From: Chara braunii | Taxonomy: Eukaryota; Streptophyta; Charophyceae; Charales; Characeae | Assembly (NCBI GenBank): GCA_003427395.1 | Contig: BFEA01000795.1 | Location: 175,574 to 202,785 of the forward strand | Length of the DNA: 27,212 bases | Direction: 5' to 3' | Shown: positions 1 to 8,333 of the stretch, piece by piece | Position numbering within the stretch: position 1 is the stretch's first letter | How the letters are laid out: the number at the start of each line of letters is the position of its first letter | The notes under the pieces: model-generated | The model's database searches: none | What the model was told of the DNA's origin: nothing | The model's input: only the letters and a program-made list of their open reading frames with translations | Position numbers and translations under genes: made by a program

Positions 1-1085
1 TGTAACTCTCCGACCTCGCGGCTCGCGCCATGCTACTTCCATCGATAGGATGAGCAACATCCAATGAATCTTCGGCTAGAACATGGAAACATACATTACA
101 TGGTCCCGGAACGACAAAACAATCGGCCATGGCAGCACATCCCCCTATCCCGATACCCCGTCCAAGTGCACGTCCAAGTGCACGTCGATATAACCCAAAA
201 CACGACAACACTTCTGCCCACTCCCCGTACAACCCCCCCTCCTAAGAGCACGTCCCGGTCCGTCCCGAATACCACGTCCAGGTGCAAACGCCCCCTGTCC
301 CGATAGCTCCACCCGCGGGCCCGCCAGAATTCGAACATTCGCCGGCCTCGCTACGAGAACTTTGAACCGACAAAACTGAACCGACAAAACTTTGGCCCCG
401 CCACAAACGATGCCCGCCACGGGAAGTCCCACACGAGGGAACCGGGTCTCGCGAGGGACCGTCACGCGAGACCCACGTTTTGCTTTATATGTATAGAGAA
501 AATGAAACTTAAAAATCGCTTTTCTTAAAAAGGCATTGATGAGCATGGTCCAGTTTACAGATGACACCTATTTGCAAGACTCAGGGCATACTCGAACTAC
601 CACTATCTCAAATGTACATGACCCCATTTACGGCCGGCCGGACTTGTATGCATCTGGCCACAATTCCATCCACAAATAAGTTAAAAAAGGTGCTAGCGCG
701 CTTATGCCCTCAAAGAGACCTGGAGCCAACTCCCACTTACGCTGACCCTTCATTTCCCACCGTTGATCTTCAAAATGTAGGGTCAAAAATTGAGAATTCG
801 GGTAGGTGGGACTCGGCCTCTGGGCCTGGTTCCACTAGCCAATGAAGGGATTCTACCCACGTTCAGAAGAGCGGCATTATCGTTCCCAAAGCATCAAGAC
901 CACACACCATACGCACGGCATGCTGCATGGCGTGCCCCGACATGTTTGTTCGCTCCAGCAGAGAACAGTCAAAACTCACCACCAAATGGCGCAAAACGAA
1001 ATTCACCACACATTGATTTTCCCTCCGAGTCAAAGACGGCGACCGAGGCCTTCCCATTTGAATTCTCGATTCGTGAGTGTTATCC
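1..1085. other. Unassigned repeat-poor DNA at the window start
   Basis: I recognise no gene here. The open frames on both strands are short, overlap each other and show no family motif. A 27-nt string at 63-89 recurs exactly at 9548-9574, so at least part of the stretch is repetitive. A short duplicated motif (gtccaagtgcac) lies at 162-185. Confidence 0.4.
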
Positions 1086-1294
1086 TTAAACCACCAGTAC
1101 CTTTCCCAACTTGGAAAAAAAAATACGGGGCATTACACGCGGGTTAACACGGGCAACTTTTGACGTCTCGGCATCCGGACTGAAATGGCTGTCGGCGCCA
1201 GCCAAAATGAAGTCCGACCCAGTTTGTTTTGTTTTGGCGCACAAGGCGATTTTAGGCTTGGCATCGATAGCTGAGAAAGGTACTGGTGGTTTAA
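1086..1294. mobile_element. TTAA-flanked MITE copy A (209 bp)
   Basis: A non-autonomous inverted-repeat element. It starts with TTAA (1086-1089) followed by the 11-bp end ACCACCAGTAC (1090-1100), and closes with the exact inverse GTACTGGTGGT (1280-1290) followed by TTAA (1291-1294). The inverted repeat continues inwards for several bases (CCTTTC on both ends). The interior has no coding potential. The layout fits a 4-bp TTAA target duplication, as made by piggyBac- or Kolobok-type transposases, but no transposase is in the window, so the superfamily is open. The interior does not closely match the other copies, so this may be a separate subfamily. Confidence 0.8.
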
Positions 1295-1670
1295 ATGTGC
1301 AGGGGCCATGCTAAGCAATATTCTCTATATCCTTTGATCATCGCATGAGAGCCCTTGGCCTACAGTTCCACAACCATATTAGTGCAAACCCCAGCTAAAC
1401 CCCAGTTAATACTTCCCTACTCACGCTACCCTCATATCCTTCATGCCGGTTTTTGAATGCTGATCATATTGGTCGCCTGCGTTGCACGCCGTTCACGCCG
1501 TTCGCGTTCGCCGGCGAACGCGAACACGTTTGCCTGAACATGTTCGAGCAGGATAATCTGGCGAACGAGAACGTTTTTTTTTTTTTTTTCCCCTTTTTTT
1601 TTAGGGGTTGGAGGGCATAGGCCTGTGTCCCTGAACCCCCCCCTGCTCTTAGAGTCGTAAATAGAGCCCC

Positions 1671-1776
1671 GTGTGTGTGTGTGTGTGTGCGGCAGACATT
1701 GCATTGCACAGTCTGCTGCTGACTGACAAAGCAGTAGACTACGCAATGCAATGTCTGCCGCACACACACACACACA
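1671..1776. repeat. Long imperfect hairpin with GT/CA-repeat outer stem
   Basis: The left arm (1671-1719) reads (GT)n then gcggcagacattgcattgc and cagtctgctgc. The right arm (1731-1776) is its inverse with a few mismatches, ending in (CA)n. The loop is tgactgacaaa (1720-1730). The stem is close to 45 bp. It lies about 70 nt upstream of the hammerhead candidate and may be part of the same element. Confidence 0.7.
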
Positions 1777-1822
1777 TACACACATGCTCACACACACACA
1801 CACACACATACACACACACATC
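1763..1822 (+). repeat. CA-rich microsatellite
   Basis: Interrupted (CA)n tract with occasional T substitutions. It overlaps the outer stem of the preceding hairpin and ends about 25 nt before the hammerhead candidate. Confidence 0.9.
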
Positions 1823-1847
1823 CATCAGTCAAATGCGTCCTGGGAAA

Positions 1848-1898
1848 ACTGTCCGGGTTCAAACTCCTGATGAGTCGGTGAAAGTCCGACGAAACAGT
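1848..1898 (+). ncRNA. Candidate type III hammerhead self-cleaving ribozyme
   Basis: All core blocks are present in order. Stem III 5' strand is ACTGT (1848-1852) followed by C at 1853, giving the GUC cleavage triplet. The first core box is CTGATGA (1867-1873). Stem II is GTCGG (1874-1878) paired with CCGAC (1886-1890) over the loop tgaaagt. The second core box is GAAA (1891-1894), followed by the stem III 3' strand; ACAGT (1894-1898) pairs perfectly with ACTGT. Stem I is short: GGGT (1855-1858) can pair with ACTC (1863-1866), one pair being G-U, over a four-base loop. The oddity is an unpaired C (1854) between the cleavage site and stem I, which could weaken activity. Such ribozymes are known in plant retrozymes and Penelope-like retroelements. 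The assignment to a sequence class is strong; activity is unproven. Confidence 0.75.
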
Positions 1899-1996
1899 CT
1901 GGCACAGTCATGCTTTTTTTAGTGTATAGCAAATATGACAACATACACACACACACACATACACACACGGGGGCACACACACATACACACACATGT

Positions 1997-2038
<42 letters not shown>
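1899..2038 (+). repeat. Putative retroelement 3' end with CA-repeat tail
   Basis: Downstream of the ribozyme candidate, acagtcatgc, a T run, tagcaaatatgacaacat and then a (CA)n tract (about 1943-2038) follow. The non-microsatellite part recurs near 12,692-12,745 with the same order of blocks, also running into CACACACC. Shared 3' sequence followed by a microsatellite is what a non-LTR-type element with a simple-repeat tail would leave. The tract 1997-2037 is a nearly pure CA repeat. Confidence 0.5.
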
Positions 2039-2039
<1 letters not shown>

Positions 2040-2257
2040 AGACCGGCGCTCCCCAGGCCCCTTCAAAACCCTGCCGGCGACCGGTACCGGCCCAGGCGAA
2101 CCCCGTTTGTGGGCCTCAAAAACACGTTCTCACGAACGTGTTCTCGACCTGTTCGCGTGAACGGGCGAATGTGTTCACTTGAACGGGAAGGGCCGCGAAC
2201 ACGTTCACCGTGCTACGCAGCTGGTCGCCTCAAAAACAGCCGAGAACCTCCATAGTA

Positions 2258-2396
2258 AGGGTGTACTCACACTAGGCCCTCAAAATCACAAAATCGCAAA
2301 ATGAGCGGCCAGATCGAGTCCTTCCACTACAAGAACTCAATCTGGCCACTCATTTTGTGATTTTGCGATTTTCAGGGCCTGGCGTGAGTATGCCCT
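2258..2396. mobile_element. Fold-back MITE with 62-bp inverted arms
   Basis: The arms at 2258-2319 and 2335-2396 are inverted copies with few mismatches, starting AGGGTGTACTCAC and ending (as inverse) AGGGCATACTCAC, around a 15-bp loop. There is no coding capacity. The whole 139-bp unit is almost a perfect hairpin, typical of fold-back MITEs. The superfamily is not identifiable, and no convincing target duplication was seen beyond a few bases. Confidence 0.75.
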
Positions 2397-2480
2397 AAGA
2401 TGGTTCAATGAAGTCATAGCCAGACTCGGAGAAAACGTAAAGAGATTCTGTGTGATATAAACGAGGGAAAAGACACGAAT

Positions 2481-2600
2481 GGGCTTTAGCTCAGTTGGTA
2501 CACCCAGAAACTGTTGACATGCAGACATGAGTTCGAATCCAGACGGAACCGGATGAACAAAATTCCTGAATTACCTAGGGAAGGTCAGTTTCACGATGCA
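2481..2600 (+). mobile_element. tRNA-derived SINE, copy 1
   Basis: The head contains a pol III A box (TAGCTCAGTTGG, 2487-2498) and a B box (GAGTTCGAATCC, 2529-2540) at tRNA spacing. It does not fold as a tRNA: the presumed acceptor strands do not pair. The anticodon-side segment aactgttgacatgcagac and the body ctgaattacctaggg...ggtcagtt are shared with the copy at 19,730, so this is a repeat family and not a tRNA gene. No clear poly(A) tail is visible here; the 3' border is approximate. Confidence 0.75.
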
Positions 2601-3404
2601 TCTTATGTGCATTTAACGAATACTGTCTCCCGAGCTCGATAGGAAAGGATAGATGCTTGGTCCAAGGGATAAGGTTAATTGATGACTTGACCACCTTTGT
2701 CTCAGAAGGATCGAGAGGGAAGGGAAATTTAAAGAGAGAGCAGAGAGAACAACGAGGAAAATGGAAGTGATGTTCGACAAAAAAGCTGTAGCTGAAAAAG
2801 ACAGATGATGGGAAAGGGGAGTGGGGTTTTCTGGGGTGTGCGATATGCCTGGAAAATCATCCAGTCTCAATTAGCTGTACGTACAAAGCGAAGAATGAGG
2901 ACCACATTTGGATGGATGGGAGAGTGACCTACAGAGTCATTCAGGACTTCGACTACTACTGCACAGATGTGAAGCAGAAACACGCTACGGTCATGGGTGC
3001 ATTGCACCCAATAATAGGCCTGTGCAAATCGAGAGGAACTGGTTTTTCAGCGTTCAAGGAGCCAAGGTGGGCATCCTGGTTAGAACGATCAGAAGGGGAC
3101 TAAAGCAGGAAACATAAAAGGACAAGCAGTGGGAAATAAAATCCGGTACCTTGAGGGTGTTCTTGGGACTATCCCTCTGCGGTGATTATTCAGCCAAGTT
3201 TCAGTCGTCGACTGGCAGTGTGCTTCTGGTGAAGGTTTGTGTTGGCCTGACCCCACTTAACCCGGATGACTAGGGTGGAGATTTTCGGTGATGAAAATAA
3301 AAGAAATCCGGTAGTTTTGAGATCCGGGGATCGAGGCTGAGGGCAGGCTTGAAAAAGCTGGAAAAAAATCCCGGCAACTTCGAAGGAAAGGAGAGGCGGG
3401 GAGA
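2601..3404. other. Unassigned intergenic stretch
   Basis: No recognisable gene or repeat family. Short frames exist on both strands without motifs. Confidence 0.4.
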
Positions 3405-3452
3405 AAAANGGACGGGGAGATATCGAATGGACAATTGGGCAGGGAAGTTTAA
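3405..3452 (+). repeat. 48-bp direct repeat, left copy (contains one N)
   Basis: This 48-bp sequence, ending in gggaagtttaa-type TTAA, is repeated at 3593-3640 with one substitution plus one undetermined base (N at 3409). The two copies flank MITE copy B. It is far longer than a transposase target duplication, so it reflects repair synthesis, a tandem duplication or an assembly fault. Confidence 0.85.
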
Positions 3453-3592
3453 ACCACCAGTACTTCCTCGAGTTGTGCCCGTTAACGCGCCACGATTTTA
3501 GGAAACGTACGGGCTACTACACGAGCACCCAAATTCATCCGACTAGAAACGTTTCTACTTCTTTTTTTCCCGCCGCCGATAGCTGGGCAAGT
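3449..3592. mobile_element. TTAA-flanked MITE copy B, right end missing
   Basis: It begins TTAA + ACCACCAGTAC (3449-3463) and then matches the reverse complement of copy C (8334-8490) along its length, including cccgttaacgc, ttttaggaaacgtacgggc and gccgatagctggg. It stops at gggcaagta, just before the expected terminal ctggtggt, and runs into the second 48-bp flank copy. It belongs to the same subfamily as copies C and D1. Confidence 0.8.
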
Positions 3593-3640
3593 AAAACGGA
3601 TGGGGAGATATCGAATGGACAATTGGGCAGGGAAGTTTAA
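3593..3640 (+). repeat. 48-bp direct repeat, right copy
   Basis: Second copy of the flank sequence at 3405-3452. It ends with TTAA (3637-3640), followed by non-repeated DNA. Confidence 0.85.
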
Positions 3641-4129
3641 CATGAAAAAGTTGCGGGGTACCACTGGGAAATAGGAACACTTAACTAACACCTGCCTCCG
3701 GCAGCATAGGCACCGGACGAAGCCCCCTGACGAGGCCGGAACTGGCACCGGCTGAAAAGGCGGTATAGAGGATCGCCAGCAGAGGTGGAGGGGATACGAG
3801 ATGCGTGGTAATGACGGCGACGATTTTACGATGACCGCAGGGATGGAGTGAAAGGGCTACCACTCTTACTGTTCGTTCGGATTTCTTCGCATCTAAATCA
3901 CGACTTTCTATCTCTTTGAGTCGTCTCTTCTTTGAGTTGTCTCTCATGAGTGAATTGCAGTCGTATTTTGAGTGTAATCTCTTTCGTGTGCCTACGTCAG
4001 ATGCTTGTGGGCAGTCTTCGGATTGTCTTCTACCTCTTCGGATCTCTATGGTCCTCCCTCCTCAAGTCTGCCGCCTTTTTTTTCCTTAAGGAAAAAAAAA
4101 AATTTGAGGGAAAAGAACTTAAAGAAGGC
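3641..4129. other. Unassigned stretch upstream of LINE copy 1
   Basis: No gene recognised. A short inverted pair of T and A runs (ttttttttccttaaggaaaaaaaaaa near 4077-4101) forms a hairpin. Confidence 0.35.
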
Positions 4130-4631
4130 ATCAATCCTAGAGGGCAATCCTAGAGAACTTCTGGCTGCAATTGGAGGATTGGGATGGAAAGATGATGGAG
4201 AACACACTGGACATCCCTGCGTACAATAATCAGCAGGTGTGAAGCACAAAAAGTCATAATGGGTCCAAAATGTGAGAGATTGGCTGCAGGAGTACATGGA
4301 GCAGCAAACCCACAAATTTAACAAATGGAGATCTAAGCTGGAGTCAAAAAACACAATTATACTGATGGGGGACTATGGCAAAGGCCTTCTTCTTGAAGAA
4401 GGTCAATGCCAGAGCTAGAGCTAATACTATTCCCTCTTTGAAGGACCCCTTGGAAAGAGATCAACCGGATTCTTCAAACGCCTACTTAATTGCAGACTAA
4501 GCCTCACAAAATTATCAACACTTTTTCATGTCTCTGAGTACCCAGTGGGGAGAGGACTCAGAGGAGGAGCGTCCTCTCACAAGGGAGACCCTTCTAAACT
4601 CCATTCGTGCCCTGCTTTCACAATCCCGAAG

Positions 4632-4822
4632 CTAAACCACAAGCACACGGCCCCAGCCTTGCAGTCCGAAACTTGTCGCCACAAGAAAACAAGGCCGAAA
4701 CGTCAAACGCTGCGCCCGCCACTGATAAACTGGATCCGTGGTTGTGTTTTCGTTTCACGCGTCCAGACATTGAGGTGTCAGGCCCGCCGCCCAGGTGCCC
4801 ATGTACTGTACTGGTGCTTTAA
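4632..4822. mobile_element. MITE copy E1 (left of tandem pair E)
   Basis: It starts CTAA (degenerate TTAA) + ACCACAAGCAC and ends GTACTGGTGCT + TTAA (4819-4822). The first interior portion (ccccagccttgcag, cttgtcgccacaag) matches the reverse complement of copy G2, defining a third subfamily. The right TTAA is also the left TTAA of copy E2. Confidence 0.75.
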
Positions 4823-4972
4823 AGCACCAGCACATGCCAGCTATCGGCCACGGCCCGCTTTCGGATGCCGCCCGCCACCGATTCATTTTATCTACGGCGC
4901 TCGGCCTCTTAAATTTTCGGAGAGGCTCAAAACAGGTTCTCCAGTCGCCGGGGCCATGTACTAGTGTTTTAA
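4819..4972. mobile_element. MITE copy E2 (right of tandem pair E)
   Basis: TTAA + AGCACCAGCAC at the left (4819-4833) and GTACTAGTGTT + TTAA at the right (4958-4972). The right interior (ttttcggagaggctc...ggggccatgtac) resembles the right end of copy G1. Together with E1 it makes a head-to-tail pair sharing one TTAA. Confidence 0.75.
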
Positions 4973-5060
4973 AGCCTAGAGTTCCTCTTATAACAATAAG
5001 AAATAGTTAAGCCCCTGTAGGATAGGGAGGACAAAGAGACACCCGGTCTTTATGCCTTCC

Positions 5061-5256
5061 TTAAACCACCAGGACATGGCCGCAGGCAACTTGAGAAAAC
5101 GAATGGCTCACTCCCAAAATTCCGGAGGCTTGGGGCTACCGGACCACAATGCCTGGGGGTTAGCAGACAAAAAGGAAAAAACGTGCACCATTGGCAGTTT
5201 GACAAAGCTTGGCACGCAGTGCAAGTCCGCGAGGTTCAGGTGTACTGGTCCTTCAA
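5061..5256. mobile_element. MITE copy F
   Basis: TTAA + ACCACCAGGAC (5061-5075) and GTACTGGTCCT + TCAA (5242-5256). The interior begins atggccgcaggcaacttgagaaaacg, like copy D2 and the inverse of G1, so it belongs to subfamily 2. One base of the right TTAA is changed. Confidence 0.75.
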
Positions 5257-5319
5257 GGAATTTTAGCTCTTTTTAGTGAAGACCTCGTAACGTATCCGCA
5301 GGCAGTTGAGACTGAAGGA

Positions 5320-5368
5320 ACTTTCAGGGATCTTTCCTTTTTTTTTTTTTTTTTACTTTCAGGGATCT
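5320..5368 (-). mobile_element. Bare poly(A) insertion with 14-bp target duplication
   Basis: The 14-mer actttcagggatct occurs at 5320-5333 and again at 5355-5368. Between them lie only ttcc plus 17 T. Read on the minus strand this is a poly(A) tract with a few bases of 3' end. Long duplications flanking a poly(A) are the hallmark of LINE-driven target-primed reverse transcription that stopped almost at once. It sits inside LINE copy 1. Confidence 0.75.
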
Positions 5369-6280
5369 AATGGGCCAAGGGGTAGCCACCCTTCTTTACA
5401 AAAGGGGGGAAAACGACACTAGGAACTTTTGTCTCCCCCCCACAAAATTGTACCAAAAGCACTAACAATTTAGTAACAAACAAACTTCTTCTCCACATGT
5501 CCCTTCTCATTTACCATGATAATCAATCTGGATTTATCCTAAACCGCTTCGGTCAATGAAACAATCAAATATGCTAAGGCAAGGGAGGACAGAGGAAGCT
5601 AATAAAAGCTATCCTCATCATCGATTTCGAAAAGCATCTGATCATGTTGACTGGGATGTTTTAGTCTTTTAGACTTGTGCATGAGTACACTGAATTTTGG
5701 CCCAACTTTCTACAACTGGTCAGTTTTTTTCGCGGGACTGCCTCAACAAACATTATGGTCAACGGTCACCTTCCCCCTCCCTTTCCCCTCCAAGGGCCAG
5801 TCAGGCAAGCGATTGAAGATTGAATCACCCCTCTCTATTATTATTGTCATGAAAGCCCTGGCTGCAATGATGAGGACTAACCGGTGTGACGAAAGAATCC
5901 ATGCTCCAACCTCACCCCGGTTACCTCTCGCTTTGCAGACGACCTCACAGTCCTATTGAAGGCCGTTGAGTTAAGTTTGCATGCTCTTGCACATACTGTC
6001 CATCAGTTTGAAGTTGCTGCATATATGAAGGTCATCTAGGGAACTAGAGCTGGAGGGCGGTGGCTTTATCCTTGAGGTGACACAGCTCCTGTAACATCAC
6101 CGGTTTCAGGGAAGCCCACAAAGAAGCTATTTGAATCTTAGGTGTTAGACTCACTGCTACTGGGTCACCCACCGACAGATAGAGTCAAACTCTGATGGCT
6201 CAGTGGAAGGGCCTTGACACATCTATCGTAGGCTGTGCTTTGGCTAATATTAATAATGTCATCTTTGTGGCTGTATGGTT

Positions 6281-6492
6281 CTAACCACCAGTACATCCGA
6301 GCCTTTTTTGTACGCGGGGGATTCCCCCTGCGCACCAAACTTTGCCAAAACGGCAGCGTGACATTTTTGTTTTTGCTTTTGTTTTGGCTGGCACCGCCAG
6401 GCGTTTTGGTCGAGTGGCCCCGGCCTCCAAATTTTTCGGACAGAGCTTTTTGTTGTTCTCAAGTTACCTGGGGCCACGTACTGGTGGTTTGA
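6281..6492. mobile_element. MITE copy G1 (left of tandem pair G)
   Basis: CTAA + CCACCAGTAC at the left (6281-6294; one A missing) and GTACTGGTGGT + TTGA at the right (6478-6492). In reverse orientation the interior matches copies D2 and F (acttgaga, ggaggcc, gcgcaggggg). Subfamily 2. Confidence 0.8.
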
Positions 6493-6662
6493 AGCACCAA
6501 TACACCACACATCAGCCTACGGGTGTCAGCATGAAACCCGCACCACTTCGGAGGCTGCTGATTTTCTATTTCAACGGCGCCCCTGGCCGCGCGGCGCTTC
6601 CGAGTTTTGCTTGTGGCGACAAAAACTTTCTGCATGGCTGGGGTCGTGTACTAGCGGTTTAA
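6489..6662. mobile_element. MITE copy G2 (right of tandem pair G)
   Basis: It shares TTGA (6489-6492) with G1, continues AGCACCAATAC, and ends GTACTAGCGGT + TTAA (6648-6662). The reverse complement matches the first part of E1 (cttgtcgccacaagc). Subfamily 3. LINE coding sequence resumes after it, so the pair is an insertion in the LINE. Confidence 0.75.
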
Positions 6663-7074
6663 GGTGACCTTTTGGGCACATTGTCAACAACGACATATGG
6701 CCAGAGGCTCACATAGGCAGCCTCTGCATTCTTATGGAAGAACAGCAATAAAGATACATGATGTATAAGGAGAGTGGCATTGCATCGCATAGCTCAACCA
6801 AGAGCAAGAGGGGTCTAGGCATCATTGATCCCCGAGGCAACATCAACGCTTCAATCAGCAAATTCCTGGTCCATCTCCTTATTGGAAACATTATTCCCTG
6901 GGCCCCCTAAGCTTATATTCAGCTATAATGGCTTGCCCCTCCCTCATATCACCTGAGACCCATCCGTCCTTCGCAATGGGCGACCAATTCTGAGTGGTCC
7001 ATCCCATCACGTACGAGAGGAGCGCGAGACAGAAACTCTGACAAAGCTGGCAAAATGCAATATACTCTTAGATT

Positions 7075-7445
7075 CCCTGGGGACCCACTTCTTTTCTTTA
7101 TGGAGACAACTGGGTCCCAAAAAGAAACCCAATCCCCTAAGCCTCCCCATGAGACATGGGGGCAGCCTCATTTTGGAAACCCAGAGATTCTTGATATTCA
7201 AGGCACCCCACTCCTTTTCTTTATGGAGACAACTGGGTTCCAAAAAGAAACCCAATCCACTAAGCCTCCCATGAGTGGAGGCAGCCTCACTTTGGAAACC
7301 CAGAGATTCTTGACATTCAGGGCTCCCCACTCCTTTTCTTTATGGAGACAACTGGGTTTCAAAAAGAAACCTGCTCCACTAAGGTGGCATGAGATATGTA
7401 GGCACTCTTTTTGGGAACCCAGATACTCTTGATATGCAAGGCTCC
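7075..7445 (+). repeat. Three tandem units of about 120 bp inside LINE copy 1
   Basis: The marker tatggagacaactgggt starts near 7099, 7222 and 7341, giving periods of about 123 and 119 bp. Each unit also repeats aaaaagaaacc, gcagcctca or gcactct, and aacccagagat/aacccagatac. The segment lies between LINE blocks, so it looks like a local duplication of LINE sequence after insertion. Confidence 0.8.
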
Positions 7446-7572
7446 CCTCTCTCCCTCCACAAAAGGACTCCCCCTGGCTCACCTGGGTACGAAAAGGAAT
7501 CTACACGGTGGCAGATCTATGGGACAGATCCACTACAACAAGGAAATCTGAGTGAAGACTAAGAGGGCAGCT

Positions 7573-7729
7573 TTAACCACAAGTACCTCTGAAAGTCGCT
7601 CCCTCATGTGGCCGTGGCTTTCGGAGGATGAACCGGCCACTTCTGAAGCGTCCAAATTCAGCCAAGTCGAAACGCTTCCACTCTATTTTTTCCCACAGCC
7701 GATATATGGGAAAGGTACTGGTGGTTTAA
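7573..7729. mobile_element. MITE copy D1 (left of tandem pair D)
   Basis: TTAA + CCACAAGTAC at the left (7573-7586) and GTACTGGTGGT + TTAA at the right (7715-7729). The interior aaattcagccaagtcgaaacgct...ctctattttttcccacagccgata matches copies B and C. Subfamily 1. Its right TTAA is shared with D2. Confidence 0.8.
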
Positions 7730-7925
7730 ACCACCAGTACATGGCCCCAAGCAACTTGAGAAAACGTGAGAGAACCTCTCCGAAAAGTTTGGAGGCCCAG
7801 GGCAACCAGATCAGAATGGTCTACGACGCCAGCCAAAAGTCGAAAACAAAAACGCCGCGCTGGCGTTTCGGCAATGCTTGGTGCTCAGGGGAAAACCACG
7901 AGCCTCGGACGTACTAGTGATTTAA
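7726..7925. mobile_element. MITE copy D2 (right of tandem pair D)
   Basis: TTAA + ACCACCAGTAC (7726-7740) and GTACTAGTGAT + TTAA (7911-7925). The junction with D1 is a perfect 26-bp palindrome (7715-7740): two intact inverted ends around one TTAA. The interior is of subfamily 2 (acttgagaaaacg, gccagccaaaa). Confidence 0.8.
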
Positions 7926-7977
7926 GAATGTCAAGAATCTTGAGGATAAGCTCTCAAGGATACTGGAAGCCATTCCA

Positions 7978-8173
7978 CAACCGTCTTCACCCGCATAGAA
8001 TGCCCGGTCATTTATAGCTTTGTTTGGGCCAACTTCCAGTCCAGATGCACCAATGATTACCGTGCGTTCTATTCGGGTGAAGACGGTAGCACGGACCGTG
8101 GGCCAACTTCCAGTCCAGATGCACCAACCATTACCGTGCGTTCTATTCGGCTGACGACGTTAGCACGGACCCT
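7978..8173. repeat. Tandem and inverted repeats with ACCGTCTTCACCC motif
   Basis: A 74-bp unit starting gggccaacttccagtcc is repeated (8026-8099 and 8100-8173). Each unit ends with ccgtgcgttctattcgg...gaagacggtagc or a diverged form. An inverse of that end (ccgtcttcacccgcatagaa) lies at 7980-8000. The same gggtgaagacggta string recurs at 12,331-12,344 next to the AACGCCCGGG palindromes. This suggests a small inverted-repeat element with a duplicated right half. Confidence 0.55.
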
Positions 8174-8333
8174 GATACTAAATGCTAACCCAACCATCCG
8201 AATAAGCAATCCGGTTGTTCTTGTGACTGGCCGCCATATTCCAAATGATGTCTTATCAGGTTAAGCTGGTCAAGGCAGGTAGTACCCACCTATTTATTTT
8301 ATTGTTTTTTTACAAACTGGCTCTTCCAGGTGG

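Larger units (their letters stand above)
1480..2215. mobile_element. Possible element bounded by inverted GAACGTGTTCGCG-rich arms
   Basis: The left arm (about 1480-1575) and the right arm (about 2117-2215) are rich in GAACACGTTC/TTCGCG motifs and match in inverse orientation, for example ctgcgttgcac on the left against gtgctacgcag on the right, and ggcgaacgagaacg against its inverse near 2130. A perfect 26-bp palindrome lies at 1500-1525. Between the arms are a T-rich tract, a long hairpin, two CA-repeat tracts and the hammerhead candidate. No protein is encoded. It could be one composite element or nested repeats; the exact borders are uncertain and no target duplication was identified. Confidence 0.4.

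Noticed and set aside
1441-2255. Several frames rich in Cys-Val or Thr-His dipeptides
   Set aside because: They are translations of GT/CA microsatellites.
2481-2552. Possible tRNA gene (A and B boxes present)
   Set aside because: The acceptor strands do not pair, no clear anticodon stem forms, and a non-tRNA body is shared with the copy at 19,730. It is a SINE head.
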